A DNA stretch of 64,000 nucleotides from Paenibacillus sp. FSL H7-0737 (GTDB lineage: Bacteria; Bacillota; Bacilli; Paenibacillales; Paenibacillaceae). Where the stretch lies: assembly GCF_000758545.1 (NCBI RefSeq), contig NZ_CP009279.1:4092001-4156000 (forward strand), in the 5' to 3' direction. The position numbers and the translations under genes are program-made. Shown piece after piece: positions 1 through 9,120 of this stretch (position 1 is its first letter; every line of letters starts with the position of its first letter). The notes beneath the pieces are model-generated. The model did no database searches. It had not been told where the DNA came from and saw only the letters and a list, made by a program, of their open reading frames with translations.

Positions 1-5
1 CTTCG

Positions 6-1652
6 CTATTTATTCACTTGTTGTTGAACTAGTCTATCCTCCTCTTCTTTAATACAAGTAATATCAATTCGTTCAAACAACAATTGTAAATCAGTTACCT
101 GTTGATAAGGGGGAACTGAGCAGGGCTTCCATTTCGGTAGTTCAAGCGATAAGAACCCCCGAATCTTCTCACAAGAAAAGGGTAGAAACGGATGCAGCAA
201 ATTCGCCAAATTAGCAATAATCTGCACACAAGTAAATATTGAATTATTACAAGCTTCCCGATCCTCTTTTACCTGAATCCAAGGCTTTTGCCAATCAAAA
301 TACTGATTTGCCTTACGTACATAAAAGAAAATATACTCGAGCGCATCCTTCAAATCTCCCGCTTCAATTAGGCGTCCTGACTCCAGATACAAGAGGTCAA
401 TGTTATCGCTCCACCCCTTATCTAACTTTCCACTTGGCACGATCCCTTCATAAAACTTATCTACAAAAGCCAATGAACGATTCACAAAGTTACCAAATGC
501 TCCAAGCAGCTCACCATTATGACTATAAATAAACTCTCTCCAGGAAAAATCCGTATCCCGCTTCTCAGGCCCGTTGGCAATTAAGAAATAACGAATAGAG
601 TCCGGATGATACCGCTCTAGAATATCAGGTACCCAGACTGCCCAATTACGGCTAGTGGAGAACTTCTGCCCTTCAAGGGTTAAATATTCGCTGGATATAA
701 TCCGATCCGGTAAATGTAGTTCTCTTGCTCCTAATAAGACGGCTGGCCATATCAGGGTGTGAAAAGGAATATTATCTTTACCATGGACATAATAAGCGGT
801 GATGTCCTCTTGTTCCTCTGACCAAAAATCTTCCCAGCTCCGCCCAGACTGTGCAGCCCACTGCTTACTGGCTGATAAATAACCACTTACCGCCTCAATC
901 CAGACATAAATCTTCTTGTCTTCAAATCCAGCTATAGGAACATCTACGCCCCAAGATAAGTCTCTGGTTACTGCCCGATCCTGAAGCTCCTCCTTCAAAT
1001 ATCGTTTGGTCAGTTTTACTGCATTTTCTCTCCAGTGTACTGCTTCGTCTACGTAATCCGTTAATTCAGATTGAAATTTAGATAAGCTAAGATAAAAATG
1101 TTCTGTCGGTCGTTCTGTCGGTGTATTCCCACATAATTTACAGACTCTGTCTAACAAATCGGCAGGATCTAGAATCGTAGAACAATAATCGCATTGATCT
1201 CCACGCGCCCGCTGTCCACAGACTGGACAAGTCCCTTCCACATATCTGTCTGGCAAAAATCGCTGATCCGCCTCACAGTAACATTGCGCTATGGTTTTTT
1301 TATATAAATGTCCATTCTTTAGTAACTCTATAAACAACTCCTGCACGACCTTATGATGCTGCTGTTGATCCGTACGAGTATAAAGATCATAACTAAATCC
1401 CAGCTGTTCAAAACACTTCAGAAACTCTTCGTGGTATCGACTTGCAAAAGCTTCGGGTGTGATCCCTTCATTAGCAGCCTGAACCGCTACAGGTGTGCCA
1501 TGACAATCGCTGCCTGACACATATAAAACGTTATCCCCCTTGCTGCGAAAATAGCGTGCCAGCACATCTCCAGGCAACACACTTGATAATCTTCCAAGAT
1601 GTAAAGATCCATTCGCATACGGCCAAGCACCGCCTATAAACACATTACTCAT
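6..1652 (-). CDS. metG: methionyl-tRNA synthetase
   Basis: Charges tRNA-Met with methionine in the cytoplasm. The class I signature HLGR is at residues 18-21 and the KMSKS-type loop reads KFSTSR near residue 327. Two Cys-x2-Cys knuckle pairs (about residues 137-170) are the zinc-binding insert. At 548 aa it is much shorter than the roughly 660-aa B. subtilis enzyme and ends after the anticodon-binding helices, with no C-terminal EMAP/tRNA-binding domain. The start is the ATG at 1652, preceded by AAGGAGGAG. An in-frame ATG at 1700 lies inside the T-box terminator and is rejected. The KFS-type loop suggests the second, archaeal-like MetRS class found in some Gram-positives (inference), so the cell may carry another metG elsewhere. 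Expression is controlled by the T-box just upstream. Confidence 0.95.
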   Translation of the reverse strand: MSNVFIGGAWPYANGSLHLGRLSSVLPGDVLARYFRSKGDNVLYVSGSDCHGTPVAVQAANEGITPEAFASRYHEEFLKCFEQLGFSYDLYTRTDQQQHHKVVQELFIELLKNGHLYKKTIAQCYCEADQRFLPDRYVEGTCPVCGQRARGDQCDYCSTILDPADLLDRVCKLCGNTPTERPTEHFYLSLSKFQSELTDYVDEAVHWRENAVKLTKRYLKEELQDRAVTRDLSWGVDVPIAGFEDKKIYVWIEAVSGYLSASKQWAAQSGRSWEDFWSEEQEDITAYYVHGKDNIPFHTLIWPAVLLGARELHLPDRIISSEYLTLEGQKFSTSRNWAVWVPDILERYHPDSIRYFLIANGPEKRDTDFSWREFIYSHNGELLGAFGNFVNRSLAFVDKFYEGIVPSGKLDKGWSDNIDLLYLESGRLIEAGDLKDALEYIFFYVRKANQYFDWQKPWIQVKEDREACNNSIFTCVQIIANLANLLHPFLPFSCEKIRGFLSLELPKWKPCSVPPYQQVTDLQLLFERIDITCIKEEEDRLVQQQVNK

Positions 1653-1679
1653 TAACCTTCTCCTCCTTTTTTTAGACAA

Positions 1680-1965
1680 CAAAAAAACTCCCATCCACAA
1701 AGGACGAGAGTTCTACTCACGTGTTACCACCTAATTTTATAAATGCCTCATGACATTTACCTCTTCAGGTACGACGTTAATAAACGTTTATACCCTAGCA
1801 CTGTAACGGATGCAGGTTCCGGCGCAGCCTACAACCCAAAAGGTTTCGATGCGCAGCTCTGAGACCATATTCCCAAGGTTTTTCTTTACTCCTTTTCAGC
1901 GACCGGAGCTCTCTGTAGAAAGAATTGCCGTGGTACTCTTTCTCTTCTTTGCCTTTGAATATTCA
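1680..1965 (-). promoter_or_regulatory. T-box leader of metG (Met specifier)
   Basis: Read on the minus strand. The conserved T-box AGGTGGTAACACG is at 1732-1720. It is followed by a terminator hairpin (about 1713-1680: ACTCTCGTCC / GGATGGGAGT, then a T run). Upstream is a Stem I-like region with an AGAGAG motif and a GGTCGCTGAAA loop. The likely specifier codon is ATG (positions 1868-1866, in GAATATGGTC), which matches methionine. Uncharged tRNA-Met should favour the antiterminator and switch metG on. The left edge of the element is approximate. Confidence 0.9.
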
Positions 1966-2044
1966 AGTTACTGGAAATAATACTTAATTTATCGAGTAAA
2001 GTCAATACATAAGCTCAAGCACCATGAATTCGTCATAGTTTTTA

Positions 2045-2082
2045 TAAAAAAAGACCACCCAATCGTACAATTGGATGGTCCC
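2045..2082 (-). terminator. terminator of htpG
   Basis: GACCATCC / GGGTGGTC hairpin followed by a T run on the minus strand, 12 bases past the htpG stop codon. Confidence 0.85.
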
Positions 2083-2093
2083 TGTAGTTTAAA

Positions 2094-3974
2094 TTATTTC
2101 ATGATTTTGCAAATATCATTGGTGAATTGAACAGGATCACTAACTTGCAATCCTTCGATCAGCAGAGCTTGGTTGTACAGCAGGTTCGTGTATAAACCGA
2201 GCTTCTCTTTATCGTTCTCAGCTGCCGCTTTCAAAGACTGGAAGACTTCGTGATGGATGTTGATTTCGAGTACCTTATCCGCTTGAACCTCTTGCCCATT
2301 CGGCATCGATTTCAGGATTTTTTCCATCTCGATTGTCAATTCGCCTTCAGCTGAGAGGCATACCGGATGAGTCTTTAAACGTTTGGAAGCTTTAACATTC
2401 TTCACTTTGCCGGACAAGATGTCCTTCATCGCTTCAAAAAGCTCCTTGTTTTCGTTCTCTTCCGCTTCCGTTGGCTTGTCCGCTTCGTCTGCTTCGATAC
2501 CCAGATCACCACTGGATACGGATTTAAATTCTTTTTCTTTATAAGACATGATCATCTTGATCGAAAATTCATCAATATCATCAGTGAAGTAAAGAATTTC
2601 ATACCCTTTATCCGATACAAGCTCGGTCTGTGGGAGCTTTTCGATTCTGTCGATCGACTCTCCGGATGCATAGTAGATATACTTCTGATCTTCTGGCATT
2701 CTTGACACATATTCGTCCAGCGTTACCAGCTTCTTCTCCTTGGAGGAGTAGAACATCAGCAAATCTTGAAGTGTTTCTTTGTGCATTCCATAATCGTTGT
2801 ACACACCAAACTTAAGCTGTCTGCCAAAAGCGTTATAGAACTGCTCATACTTCTCTCTTTCATCCTTCAGCAAGCTTTGCAGTTGACTCTTCACTTTATT
2901 CTTAATGTTCTTAGCGATCAGAGTCAGCTGACGGTCATGCTGGAGCATTTCTCTGGAGATGTTTAGCGAAAGATCCTCTGAATCTACCATACCTTTTACA
3001 AAGCTAAAATAGTCAGGCAGCAGATCCGCACATTTATTCATGATCAATACACCATTGGAATAGAGCTCAAGACCTTTTTCATATTCCTTTGTGTAGTAGT
3101 CAAACGGTGTATTTTCTGGGATGAACAGGATTGCATTGTACACTACAGCACCATCGGCACTGATATGAATATGTTTAAGCGGCTTATCGAAGCCGTAACG
3201 TTTCTCTGCATAGAAGTTATCGTAATCTTCTGTTGTCAACTCGTTTTTGTTCTTCCGCCAGATTGGCACCATACTGTTCACGGTTTGTTCTTGAACAACT
3301 TCCTCGAACTCGTTCTCTGTGCCTTCTTTTGGCTTTTGCTCCTTCACGTCCATTTTAATTGGGAAACGAATGAAGTCAGAATATTTTTTAATGATGGATT
3401 TCAGGCGATACTCTTCCAAGTATTCATCGTATTGATCTTCTTCAGTATTCTCTTTAATCTTCAAAATCACTTCAGTACCTACAGAATCCTTCTCGACAGG
3501 CTCGATAGTATAGCCATCAGCGCCCTTAGACTCCCATTTAAAGGCCTCGTCGCTACCAAGCGCCTTACTGATCACAATTACGTCATCTGCTACCATAAAC
3601 GCAGCATAGAAGCCAACACCGAACTGTCCGATGATATTGTGACCATCCTTGGCTTCGTTCTCTTTCTTAAATGCAAGAGATCCACTCTTCGCGATTGTTC
3701 CTAAGTTATTCTCCAGCTCTTCTTGTGTCATCCCGATACCTGTATCGGAGATCGTCAAAGTTCTGTTCGCCTTATCGGCAGTCACTTTAATATAATAATC
3801 TTCTTTATTGAAGACCAGGCTTTCATCAGCTAATGCTTTGTAATAGATCTTATCAATTGCATCACTTGCATTAGAAATCAACTCGCGCAGAAAAATTTCC
3901 CGTTGTGTATAAATGGAGTTAATCATCATTTCCAGCAATCTTTTCGATTCGGCTTTAAACTCTTTTTTGGCCAT
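2094..3974 (-). CDS. htpG: Hsp90-family molecular chaperone HtpG
   Basis: ATP-dependent cytoplasmic chaperone. The N-terminal GHKL ATPase shows NASDAID (near residue 37), DTGIGM (near 80) and [11 protein letters not shown] (near 118). The middle domain carries the NISREMLQ segment and the C-terminal dimerisation domain is present. At 626 aa it has the normal length for a bacterial HtpG. It is monocistronic: its own promoter and CIRCE operator lie upstream and a terminator lies downstream. A CIRCE site here implies HrcA control, unlike B. subtilis, where htpG is known to be outside the HrcA regulon. Confidence 0.97.
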   Translation of the reverse strand: MAKKEFKAESKRLLEMMINSIYTQREIFLRELISNASDAIDKIYYKALADESLVFNKEDYYIKVTADKANRTLTISDTGIGMTQEELENNLGTIAKSGSLAFKKENEAKDGHNIIGQFGVGFYAAFMVADDVIVISKALGSDEAFKWESKGADGYTIEPVEKDSVGTEVILKIKENTEEDQYDEYLEEYRLKSIIKKYSDFIRFPIKMDVKEQKPKEGTENEFEEVVQEQTVNSMVPIWRKNKNELTTEDYDNFYAEKRYGFDKPLKHIHISADGAVVYNAILFIPENTPFDYYTKEYEKGLELYSNGVLIMNKCADLLPDYFSFVKGMVDSEDLSLNISREMLQHDRQLTLIAKNIKNKVKSQLQSLLKDEREKYEQFYNAFGRQLKFGVYNDYGMHKETLQDLLMFYSSKEKKLVTLDEYVSRMPEDQKYIYYASGESIDRIEKLPQTELVSDKGYEILYFTDDIDEFSIKMIMSYKEKEFKSVSSGDLGIEADEADKPTEAEENENKELFEAMKDILSGKVKNVKASKRLKTHPVCLSAEGELTIEMEKILKSMPNGQEVQADKVLEINIHHEVFQSLKAAAENDKEKLGLYTNLLYNQALLIEGLQVSDPVQFTNDICKIMK

Positions 3975-4023
3975 GAATAAGTAAATCTCCTTTCAAAATA
4001 ACATCTTGTCCAACACTTCGTGA

Positions 4024-4050
4024 TTAGCACTCTTATTAGATGAGTGCTAA
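4024..4050. promoter_or_regulatory. CIRCE operator (HrcA) upstream of htpG
   Basis: Perfect TTAGCACTC-N9-GAGTGCTAA inverted repeat. It lies about 50 bases upstream of the htpG start and directly downstream of its -10 box, where bound HrcA would block transcription. Confidence 0.93.
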
Positions 4051-4061
4051 TTCTTCTTTTT

Positions 4062-4090
4062 ATATAACATAAACTGATTTTGAATGTCAA
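4062..4090 (-). promoter_or_regulatory. sigma-A type promoter of htpG
   Basis: Minus strand: -35 TTGACA (4090-4085), 17-base spacer, -10 TTATAT (4067-4062). It is immediately followed by the CIRCE element. Confidence 0.8.
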
Positions 4091-4256
4091 TATTTACAGC
4101 GACTTTCTTTAAAGAATGCTATCTTTTACATACAAATTTAAGATTTTATTGATCATTAATGACCCACTTGCGCGTAGGCTGATTCTATGTTTTAAATAGA
4201 CTAGAGCATAAATTCCAAATAAAGGGTTATCATTATCAAACCTAGGAGGAATTCGA

Positions 4257-4667
4257 ATGAATAATCACGCGCAGTCCATTGTAAATTCTTCAGCAACAAG
4301 TCCCATTAAGAATTTGATTGGCAGTGTATTTATCCCCGTACACGATATTGAAAAAGCCCGTAGCTGGTATTGCCAAGTCCTAGGACTCCAGGAAGCAGAT
4401 CATCCGATTATGAACGGTCATTTATGCCCGTTAACTATGCAAGGAAGCACTGGGATCATTCTGGACACCATGCCCATGTGGGGAGGTTTAGAGCCTGAAG
4501 GGGCTCCTCCAATCACAACACCTGCTCTTATGCTTATAACCGATGATTTGCAAGCCTCTTTCAACTACATAAAGGAGCTCGGTGTAGAGATAGTAACCGA
4601 AATTCAAGATCAGCAATGGTTTGTGGTGAAAGACCCTGATGGGAATAAACTAATGATTTGCAAGTAA
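4257..4667 (+). CDS. VOC (glyoxalase/bleomycin-resistance/dioxygenase) family protein
   Basis: 136-aa single-copy betaalpha-betabetabeta fold. The segment around residues 22-45 (VFIPVHDIEKARSWYCQVLG) and the C-terminal VVKDPDGNKLMI strand are typical of the VOC superfamily, which includes glyoxalase I, fosfomycin and bleomycin resistance proteins and ring-cleaving dioxygenases. The substrate cannot be told from sequence. The start ATG follows AGGAGG with a 7-base gap. The first 18 residues are a non-conserved tail. It converges on the LysR gene and the two 3' ends overlap by 18 bases, so there is no room for separate terminators. Confidence 0.85.
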   Translation: MNNHAQSIVNSSATSPIKNLIGSVFIPVHDIEKARSWYCQVLGLQEADHPIMNGHLCPLTMQGSTGIILDTMPMWGGLEPEGAPPITTPALMLITDDLQASFNYIKELGVEIVTEIQDQQWFVVKDPDGNKLMICK

Positions 4668-5525
4668 CATTTGCGTTAGAAATTGCAATGGCTGAGACTT
4701 CCACTTCTTAGGATGCATCAAAAGCTGCAGATCAAAATGAATTTCTTGATGTGCGAAGGGCAGCTCAGCCAAGTTCCCTCGCTCAATTTCTTCCTCTGCA
4801 ACAATTTTAGGTAATAATGCAATCCCTAACCCATTCATAACACATCGTTTGATCGCTTCTAGATTCGAAAGCTCAAAACCAATGCGGAATATAATCCCGT
4901 GCTCTTTTAACAAATTCTCGAACAGACTCCGATAAATACAGCTCTCTTCAGAAACAATTAATTCGCAGTTATTTAGATCCTGTAACGTTACTGTATCCAT
5001 CTGGGCAAGGGGATGGTTAATGGGAGCTATCAACACGAGCGGTTCATCTCTAATGATCGTACGATCAAGCAAAGAATCCGTAGTGGTACGATCGAGCATC
5101 AAACCGATGTCTACTTCCCCATCTTTTATTTTGGCCAAGAGGTTAGCTTCCTGCATCGTTTGTAGATGGATATCAAGTTTCGGAAATTTCGTCCTCAACT
5201 GCTGTAAGTAGGGTGGCAAGTAGAAAGCAGCTAATGAATCAATCGTACCAATCGTTAGCGTACCTCCAATTTGCTGGGCGATGGTTTCTTTAGAACGATC
5301 ATACAGATCCAAAATCTCCACGAATAGCTTCAACAACTCTTCTCCAGGCGGGGTAAGACGCAACTGTCGACCATGCCTTTCTATCAATGGCACTCCGTAT
5401 TCCTTCTCTATTTTCTGTATTTGCATCGTAACACTCGACTGCGCGTAACCCAGCTCTTCAGCAGCCCGTGTAAAGCTCTGACGCTTAGCTACCTCGCGGA
5501 ATGTTCGTAAATAGGTTAAATCCAT
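4650..5525 (-). CDS. LysR-family transcriptional regulator
   Basis: 291 aa. The N-terminal winged helix-turn-helix (residues 1-60, with FTRAAEELGYAQSSVTMQI) is classic LysR, followed by a periplasmic-binding-protein-like effector domain (about 90-290). It is divergent from the DapA-like gene at 5647, with a 121-base shared promoter region holding a LysR-type palindrome, so it most likely controls that gene and itself. The effector is unknown. Confidence 0.93.
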   Translation of the reverse strand: MDLTYLRTFREVAKRQSFTRAAEELGYAQSSVTMQIQKIEKEYGVPLIERHGRQLRLTPPGEELLKLFVEILDLYDRSKETIAQQIGGTLTIGTIDSLAAFYLPPYLQQLRTKFPKLDIHLQTMQEANLLAKIKDGEVDIGLMLDRTTTDSLLDRTIIRDEPLVLIAPINHPLAQMDTVTLQDLNNCELIVSEESCIYRSLFENLLKEHGIIFRIGFELSNLEAIKRCVMNGLGIALLPKIVAEEEIERGNLAELPFAHQEIHFDLQLLMHPKKWKSQPLQFLTQMLLANH

Positions 5526-5539
5526 AACCTCACCCTAAC

Positions 5540-5554
5540 ATCAATATTTTTGAT
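5540..5554. promoter_or_regulatory. LysR-type operator between the divergent genes
   Basis: ATCAA-N5-TTGAT palindrome fitting the T-N11-A LysR box. A second inverted repeat, ATGAT-N4-ATCAT, follows directly. Both sit between the LysR start and the DapA-like gene. Confidence 0.6.
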
Positions 5555-5646
5555 GATACACATCATTTATTATAGCTAACGACGATGCAACATTCCATGG
5601 TAAAGTGTATGTAGAGGAATTAAAATATTTTGGAGGCCGATAATTT

Positions 5647-6543
5647 ATGCTTACAGAACAACAGATTTATGGAATTTATGTCCCCGTGGTCACCCCGTTC
5701 AATGCTGCTGGTGAAGTCGATCTGGATTCGTATCAGCGTTATGTAAAGAACATTATTAACAACAGCATACAAGGTCTGGTCGTTAATGGAACCACCGGTG
5801 AATCGCCAACTGTAACCGTATATGAAATGCAGCTTCTAGTAAACACTTCTCGTGAGCTTTTACAATCTACATCTATCCCCTTAGTAGTCGGTACAGGAAC
5901 CAATGACACAGCTTCTACGGTAGCACGCACAGAGATCGCAGCTAACCTTGGTGCAGATTGCGCACTAGTTGTCGTCCCTTATTATAGTCGTCCATCGCAA
6001 GAAGGCATCATTGCCCATTTCCGCAAAGCAGCAGAAGTAGGTATTCCGATCATGGCTTATGACATTCCAAGTCGTACTGGTACTGCAATGACTCTAGATA
6101 CTGCACGTACAATCCTAGAAATGAATAATGTTGTCGGATTAAAAGACTGCTCAGGTAGCACCAAAATGGTTACTGAGCTAGTTCGTACAGGTAGCAAACC
6201 TGTGCTTGGCGGCGACGATTCACTCTTTTATGAAATGCTTAGCTCCGGGGCAGCTGGCGGTATGCTTGCTACTGCGAACGTTTATCCAGCAGAATGTATC
6301 CGTATATACGAAGCCTTCAAATCGTGTCAATTCGACTTGGCAAAAGAAAACTTTGAACAACTACTGCCGATCATCCGTCTCTTGTTCAAGGAATCGAACC
6401 CCGCTCCAATCAAATGGATGCTTAGCCAGAATGGCCTAATCAATTCGGATACGCTTCGCCTCCCAATGACTTCCATCAGCACAGCGCTTCAGCAAGAGCT
6501 TAGTTCTTATGTTCAGGACAATGCAATTGAAGCGACTGCATAA
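5647..6543 (+). CDS. DapA-family lyase/aldolase (4-hydroxy-tetrahydrodipicolinate synthase-like)
   Basis: 298-aa TIM-barrel protein of the DapA/N-acetylneuraminate lyase family. Visible motifs are GTTGES (48-53), Tyr138 in YDIPSRTGT, Arg143 and the Schiff-base Lys166 (GLKDCSG). The genome has a second copy at 39.2 kb in the lysine/dipicolinate cluster that looks like the canonical dapA (YNVPGRTG). This one, isolated and next to a LysR regulator, may be a paralogue with a different 2-oxo acid substrate or a backup DapA. The start ATG follows TTTGGAGGCC. A terminator follows directly, so it is monocistronic. Confidence 0.88.
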   Translation: MLTEQQIYGIYVPVVTPFNAAGEVDLDSYQRYVKNIINNSIQGLVVNGTTGESPTVTVYEMQLLVNTSRELLQSTSIPLVVGTGTNDTASTVARTEIAANLGADCALVVVPYYSRPSQEGIIAHFRKAAEVGIPIMAYDIPSRTGTAMTLDTARTILEMNNVVGLKDCSGSTKMVTELVRTGSKPVLGGDDSLFYEMLSSGAAGGMLATANVYPAECIRIYEAFKSCQFDLAKENFEQLLPIIRLLFKESNPAPIKWMLSQNGLINSDTLRLPMTSISTALQQELSSYVQDNAIEATA

Positions 6544-6556
6544 GAGAAAAGATAAC

Positions 6557-6597
6557 AGCCGTTATACAGTGAGGAACTGTTTAGCGGCTATTTTTTT
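6557..6597 (+). terminator. terminator of the DapA-like gene
   Basis: AGCCGTTATACAGT / ACTGTTTAGCGGCT hairpin followed by TTTTTTT, 14 bases past the stop codon. Confidence 0.9.
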
Positions 6598-6632
6598 GTA
6601 AATTTAAATTCTCTGTAACTAATGTTCTGATA

Positions 6633-6785
6633 TTATCTATTCTTACCCCTCTTCATCATAAGTTCACTAATACGCCCTTCAGAGACATCTCCTGCCATAT
6701 TTCCAAATGCGATGGCTAGATAATCAGGATAGTTTTTCCTGCCGAACATCTCACTTAAATCTTCTTGTTCGGTGAAAATAAAGTA
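6633..6785 (-). pseudogene. 3' fragment of an unidentified gene
   Basis: A minus-strand frame of about 48 codons with protein-like composition (contains MFGRKNYPDYLAIAFGN and ends ELMMKRGKNR). It has no start codon with a ribosome site; an in-frame stop lies just upstream, within repeat material. It reads as the C-terminal remnant of a gene cut by the repeat at 6776. The family was not recognised. Confidence 0.4.
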
Positions 6786-6957
6786 TTAGACTGGAGTTGT
6801 TGATTTAACGGGGGTTTTGAATTGGAGATTACTCAGTTTTTTAAAAATTAGTTTTAGACTGATTCATTAAAAGAAGCAGCGGCAGAACAAGACTTGATAA
6901 ATAAAGTCTTAGACTGACGCTGTTATTGAACTAACGTTCCCCGTTAGTTTAACGAAA
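6776..6957 (+). repeat. left repeat cluster bounding the accessory block
   Basis: Three copies of an 18-base module AAATAAAGTNTTAGACTG, at 6776-6793, 6844-6861 (diverged) and 6899-6916. The last runs into a half-element with CTAACG-N4-CGTTAG (6922-6957). The same module-plus-half-element recurs in inverted orientation at 12744-12840. The rest of the stretch 6598-7111 holds nothing recognisable apart from the gene fragment at 6633-6785. Confidence 0.7.
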
Positions 6958-7111
6958 TGACAAGCGGGTCCGACGGACTTCGCCATGCAGAATTGTATGC
7001 CTGATTGCTCTTCCTAGAAATGCTTCGGACAGCATCAAGGAGTAAATGCGACTCAGCAGGAAAACGGTGTTACAGAATGTCAACGCCTTCTTAGGGTTAC
7101 TACTATATAAA

Positions 7112-7912
7112 TCACAATAATAAAGTATCGATGATTTGATGAAATTTCATTCTATTCTCGTCTAATTCAGATATTCCATATCCTTTCATAAACTCATCTA
7201 TTTCTTCTTTCCTATCTGTATAATAAGTAAGACTTTTTACAAGATAATAAATATCATAGTATGGATCTGATATCCCTGATCCTCCTAAATCAATAAATGC
7301 TTCAATATGTCCATTATTTATCATAACGTTTCCAGATCCATAGTCACCATGGGTAAAAACTAATTCCTCTGTCGACGCTTTATTTATCTCCAAAAAATCA
7401 ATCAGTTGCTCAATAGTATGATTGGGAAATGAGTTATTAATAGCCTCTATGACTTCATGTTTTCTCTCATTAATATTTTTTTTGACCATATCAATCAGTT
7501 TTTCTGGCAAAAAATCATTGAAAAAGCAATTATCAATGGGAACATTGTGTATTGTTTTTAAACCTTTTCCTAAAATATAGCCTAGACTTTTATCTCCCTC
7601 TTCCTGCTGGTATTCTTCCGCAGTACAACCTTCTATATAGGTCATAACTAAATATTCCTTTCCATTCTCCAACTGATAACTTATTACTTTAGGAGAAGGA
7701 ATCACATCATTTACCCATTTCAGCCTTTCTGCTTCGTCCATTAAACTTCCAGAATCTTTAACGTTTTTTTCTTTCAGTACATATTTTACAGAATTATCAA
7801 ACTCTAAAATGTGCAAAGATTGATAATGTCTTCCTTTTTCAATGATTGTAGTTTTAAGTAATTCTGACTGATTTACTAATTTACTTGGCATTGAGAATCG
7901 GTTATTCATCAT
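7112..7912 (-). CDS. APH(3')-like aminoglycoside phosphotransferase family kinase
   Basis: 266 aa, matching the roughly 264 aa of APH(3') enzymes. Motifs: VLKEK with the ATP-binding Lys near 47; the catalytic loop EELVFTHGDYGSGN (HGD 188-190, Asn195); the metal-binding FIDLGGSG (Asp208) followed by DPYYDI; and a C-terminal helix resembling that of APH(3'). This is closer to the kanamycin-kinase branch than to generic choline kinases, but activity is not proven. The start is the ATG at 7912, with GAGGAG six bases upstream. An ORF extending to 7987 would add 25 codons, most of them encoded by an intergenic repeat, and is rejected. Possibly acquired; flanked by repeats. Confidence 0.82.
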   Translation of the reverse strand: MMNNRFSMPSKLVNQSELLKTTIIEKGRHYQSLHILEFDNSVKYVLKEKNVKDSGSLMDEAERLKWVNDVIPSPKVISYQLENGKEYLVMTYIEGCTAEEYQQEEGDKSLGYILGKGLKTIHNVPIDNCFFNDFLPEKLIDMVKKNINERKHEVIEAINNSFPNHTIEQLIDFLEINKASTEELVFTHGDYGSGNVMINNGHIEAFIDLGGSGISDPYYDIYYLVKSLTYYTDRKEEIDEFMKGYGISELDENRMKFHQIIDTLLL

Positions 7913-7951
7913 TTTGTACTCCTCATTTGTGTATCTTGGCGTTATTTCCAA

Positions 7952-8099
7952 TAACGTCTTATTCACGGACTCTATGAATAATTTCATATGTAGGGTATTC
8001 GCGAAACTTTTAAGCTAAACTGCCAGTTAGTTGAACAAAGGGCTACCTCTCGGCAGCCCTCATTATTGAACTTTAGTTCCTCGTTAGCTTAACGACACG
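7952..8099 (+). repeat. full-length structured intergenic repeat, copy 1
   Basis: About 148 bases in order: an end module (AACGTCTTATTCACGGACT.. ..GTATTCGCGAAA), a left half (GCTAAACTGCCAGTTAG), a central hairpin (GGGCTACC-TCTC-GGCAGCCC at 8040-8059), and a right half (TTATTGAACTTTAG..CTCGTTAGCTTAACG). Matching copies are at 8904 and 9121. Confidence 0.75.
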
Positions 8100-8184
8100 A
8101 TAACATAAAAATCCCAATATATGGTACAATGTTGTTGGAAGTTTGAAAGTCATCAATCTAGCATTAAAAGGGGGCTGCTGAGAG

Positions 8185-8247
8185 TTGAGTAAAGAATTCA
8201 ATTCCAAAACTCTCATAAATTTTACTTGCTACATTTACAGTAAGTAA
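8185..8247 (+). pseudogene. possible orphaned gene start (20-codon remnant)
   Basis: AAAAGGGGGCTGCTGAGAG followed by a TTG start and 20 codons to a stop, with a TACAAT -10-like box at 8125-8130. It looks like the promoter, ribosome site and first codons of a plus-strand gene whose body has been lost. The rest of 8100-8313 shows nothing else. Confidence 0.3.
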
Positions 8248-8313
8248 CAAGCCAATAGCCAAAAAAAACAATTGATTCAAGCAATATAACAACATCTTTT
8301 TTTAAGCCTTGAA

Positions 8314-8871
8314 TTACGTCCAATATTGCTCTTCAATCTTCAGATCCTTATGTCTCTTATCTACGTACTCATTCTCACTAATTATTTCTATTTCATTAGA
8401 ATCAAAAAAACTAAGCAATCTCAATCCTTCATTTAACAATTCATCTTTATATTGTCGGGAAAACTCTGACCTTTTAACTGGGTCTGCAAGTTGATCATCG
8501 TAATCAAATACAATATATTTAAGGGCTATCATCCTAAAAAAGGAATATCCATTACAATACCCCCTGTAAATGTGTGAACAAGAACTAATGAATTCCTCCT
8601 CAATATAAACAAATCGATTTAATAGATCTCTGATCTTAAACTCTTCAACTGACCTATAATTAAGAATTTTTGTAAGTTGCCCTTCTAATTCATCCATCAC
8701 ATATTTAGAATTATAATTTAGATTAATCAATCTAAAATAGACATCTTTACCTAATGATTCTTCAAGTATCTCTTCTTTGTCATAAAGCCACTGTTCAAAT
8801 TCCTTTGTTGAAAGTTTATTCCTCAAGACTGAGTGAAACCATTCTATAATTTCTTCATTGATCGGATCCAT
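8314..8871 (-). CDS. hypothetical protein, 185 aa
   Basis: Not recognised. A strongly acidic, mostly helical, soluble protein without signal peptide or membrane segment; Trp/Tyr/Phe-rich near residues 10-50 (EFEQWLYDKEEILEE) and ending KIEEQYWT. The size, acidity and setting (next to a SUKH/SMI1 protein) would fit a polymorphic-toxin immunity protein, but no toxin is present and this is a guess. The start ATG at 8871 follows AAGGAAAGGATTG; the longer ORF from 8904 begins inside a repeat and lacks a ribosome site. Low-GC composition like its neighbours. Confidence 0.7.
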   Translation of the reverse strand: MDPINEEIIEWFHSVLRNKLSTKEFEQWLYDKEEILEESLGKDVYFRLINLNYNSKYVMDELEGQLTKILNYRSVEEFKIRDLLNRFVYIEEEFISSCSHIYRGYCNGYSFFRMIALKYIVFDYDDQLADPVKRSEFSRQYKDELLNEGLRLLSFFDSNEIEIISENEYVDKRHKDLKIEEQYWT

Positions 8872-8903
8872 GATTTCAATCCTTTCCTTGCACCGCGGTT
8901 TCA

Positions 8904-9047
8904 TATAACGCCTTATTTACGAACTTCGTGAATTTTCTTATGTATGAAGTATTCTTCGAAATGCTTACGCTCTGCTGCCCGTTAGTTGAATAAATAAAAA
9001 ACGGCTGCCGAAGCGACCGCTATTCCACTAACGTACCCGTTAGTGTA
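8904..9047 (+). repeat. full-length structured intergenic repeat, copy 2
   Basis: Same order as copy 1: end module (ATAACGCCTTATTTACGAAC..), left half (GCTGCCCGTTAGTTGAA), central hairpin CGGCTGC-CGAA-GCGACCG (9002-9019), right half (CACTAACGTACCCGTTAGTG). It lies immediately 5' of the minus-strand gene at 8314-8871. Confidence 0.75.
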
Positions 9048-9120
9048 CTTTCATTCTATCCTAAAACAGAAATACAAACTAGTGTTCTTGTTTCTGTGTT
9101 TATATAATCAGGGGTTTCAG

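Noticed and set aside
1653..1700. Upstream ATG extension of metG
   Set aside because: It lies in the T-box terminator and precedes the AAGGAGGAG site.
7913..7987. 25-codon N-terminal extension of the APH-like gene
   Set aside because: Most of it is encoded by the intergenic repeat and it precedes the GAGGAG ribosome site.
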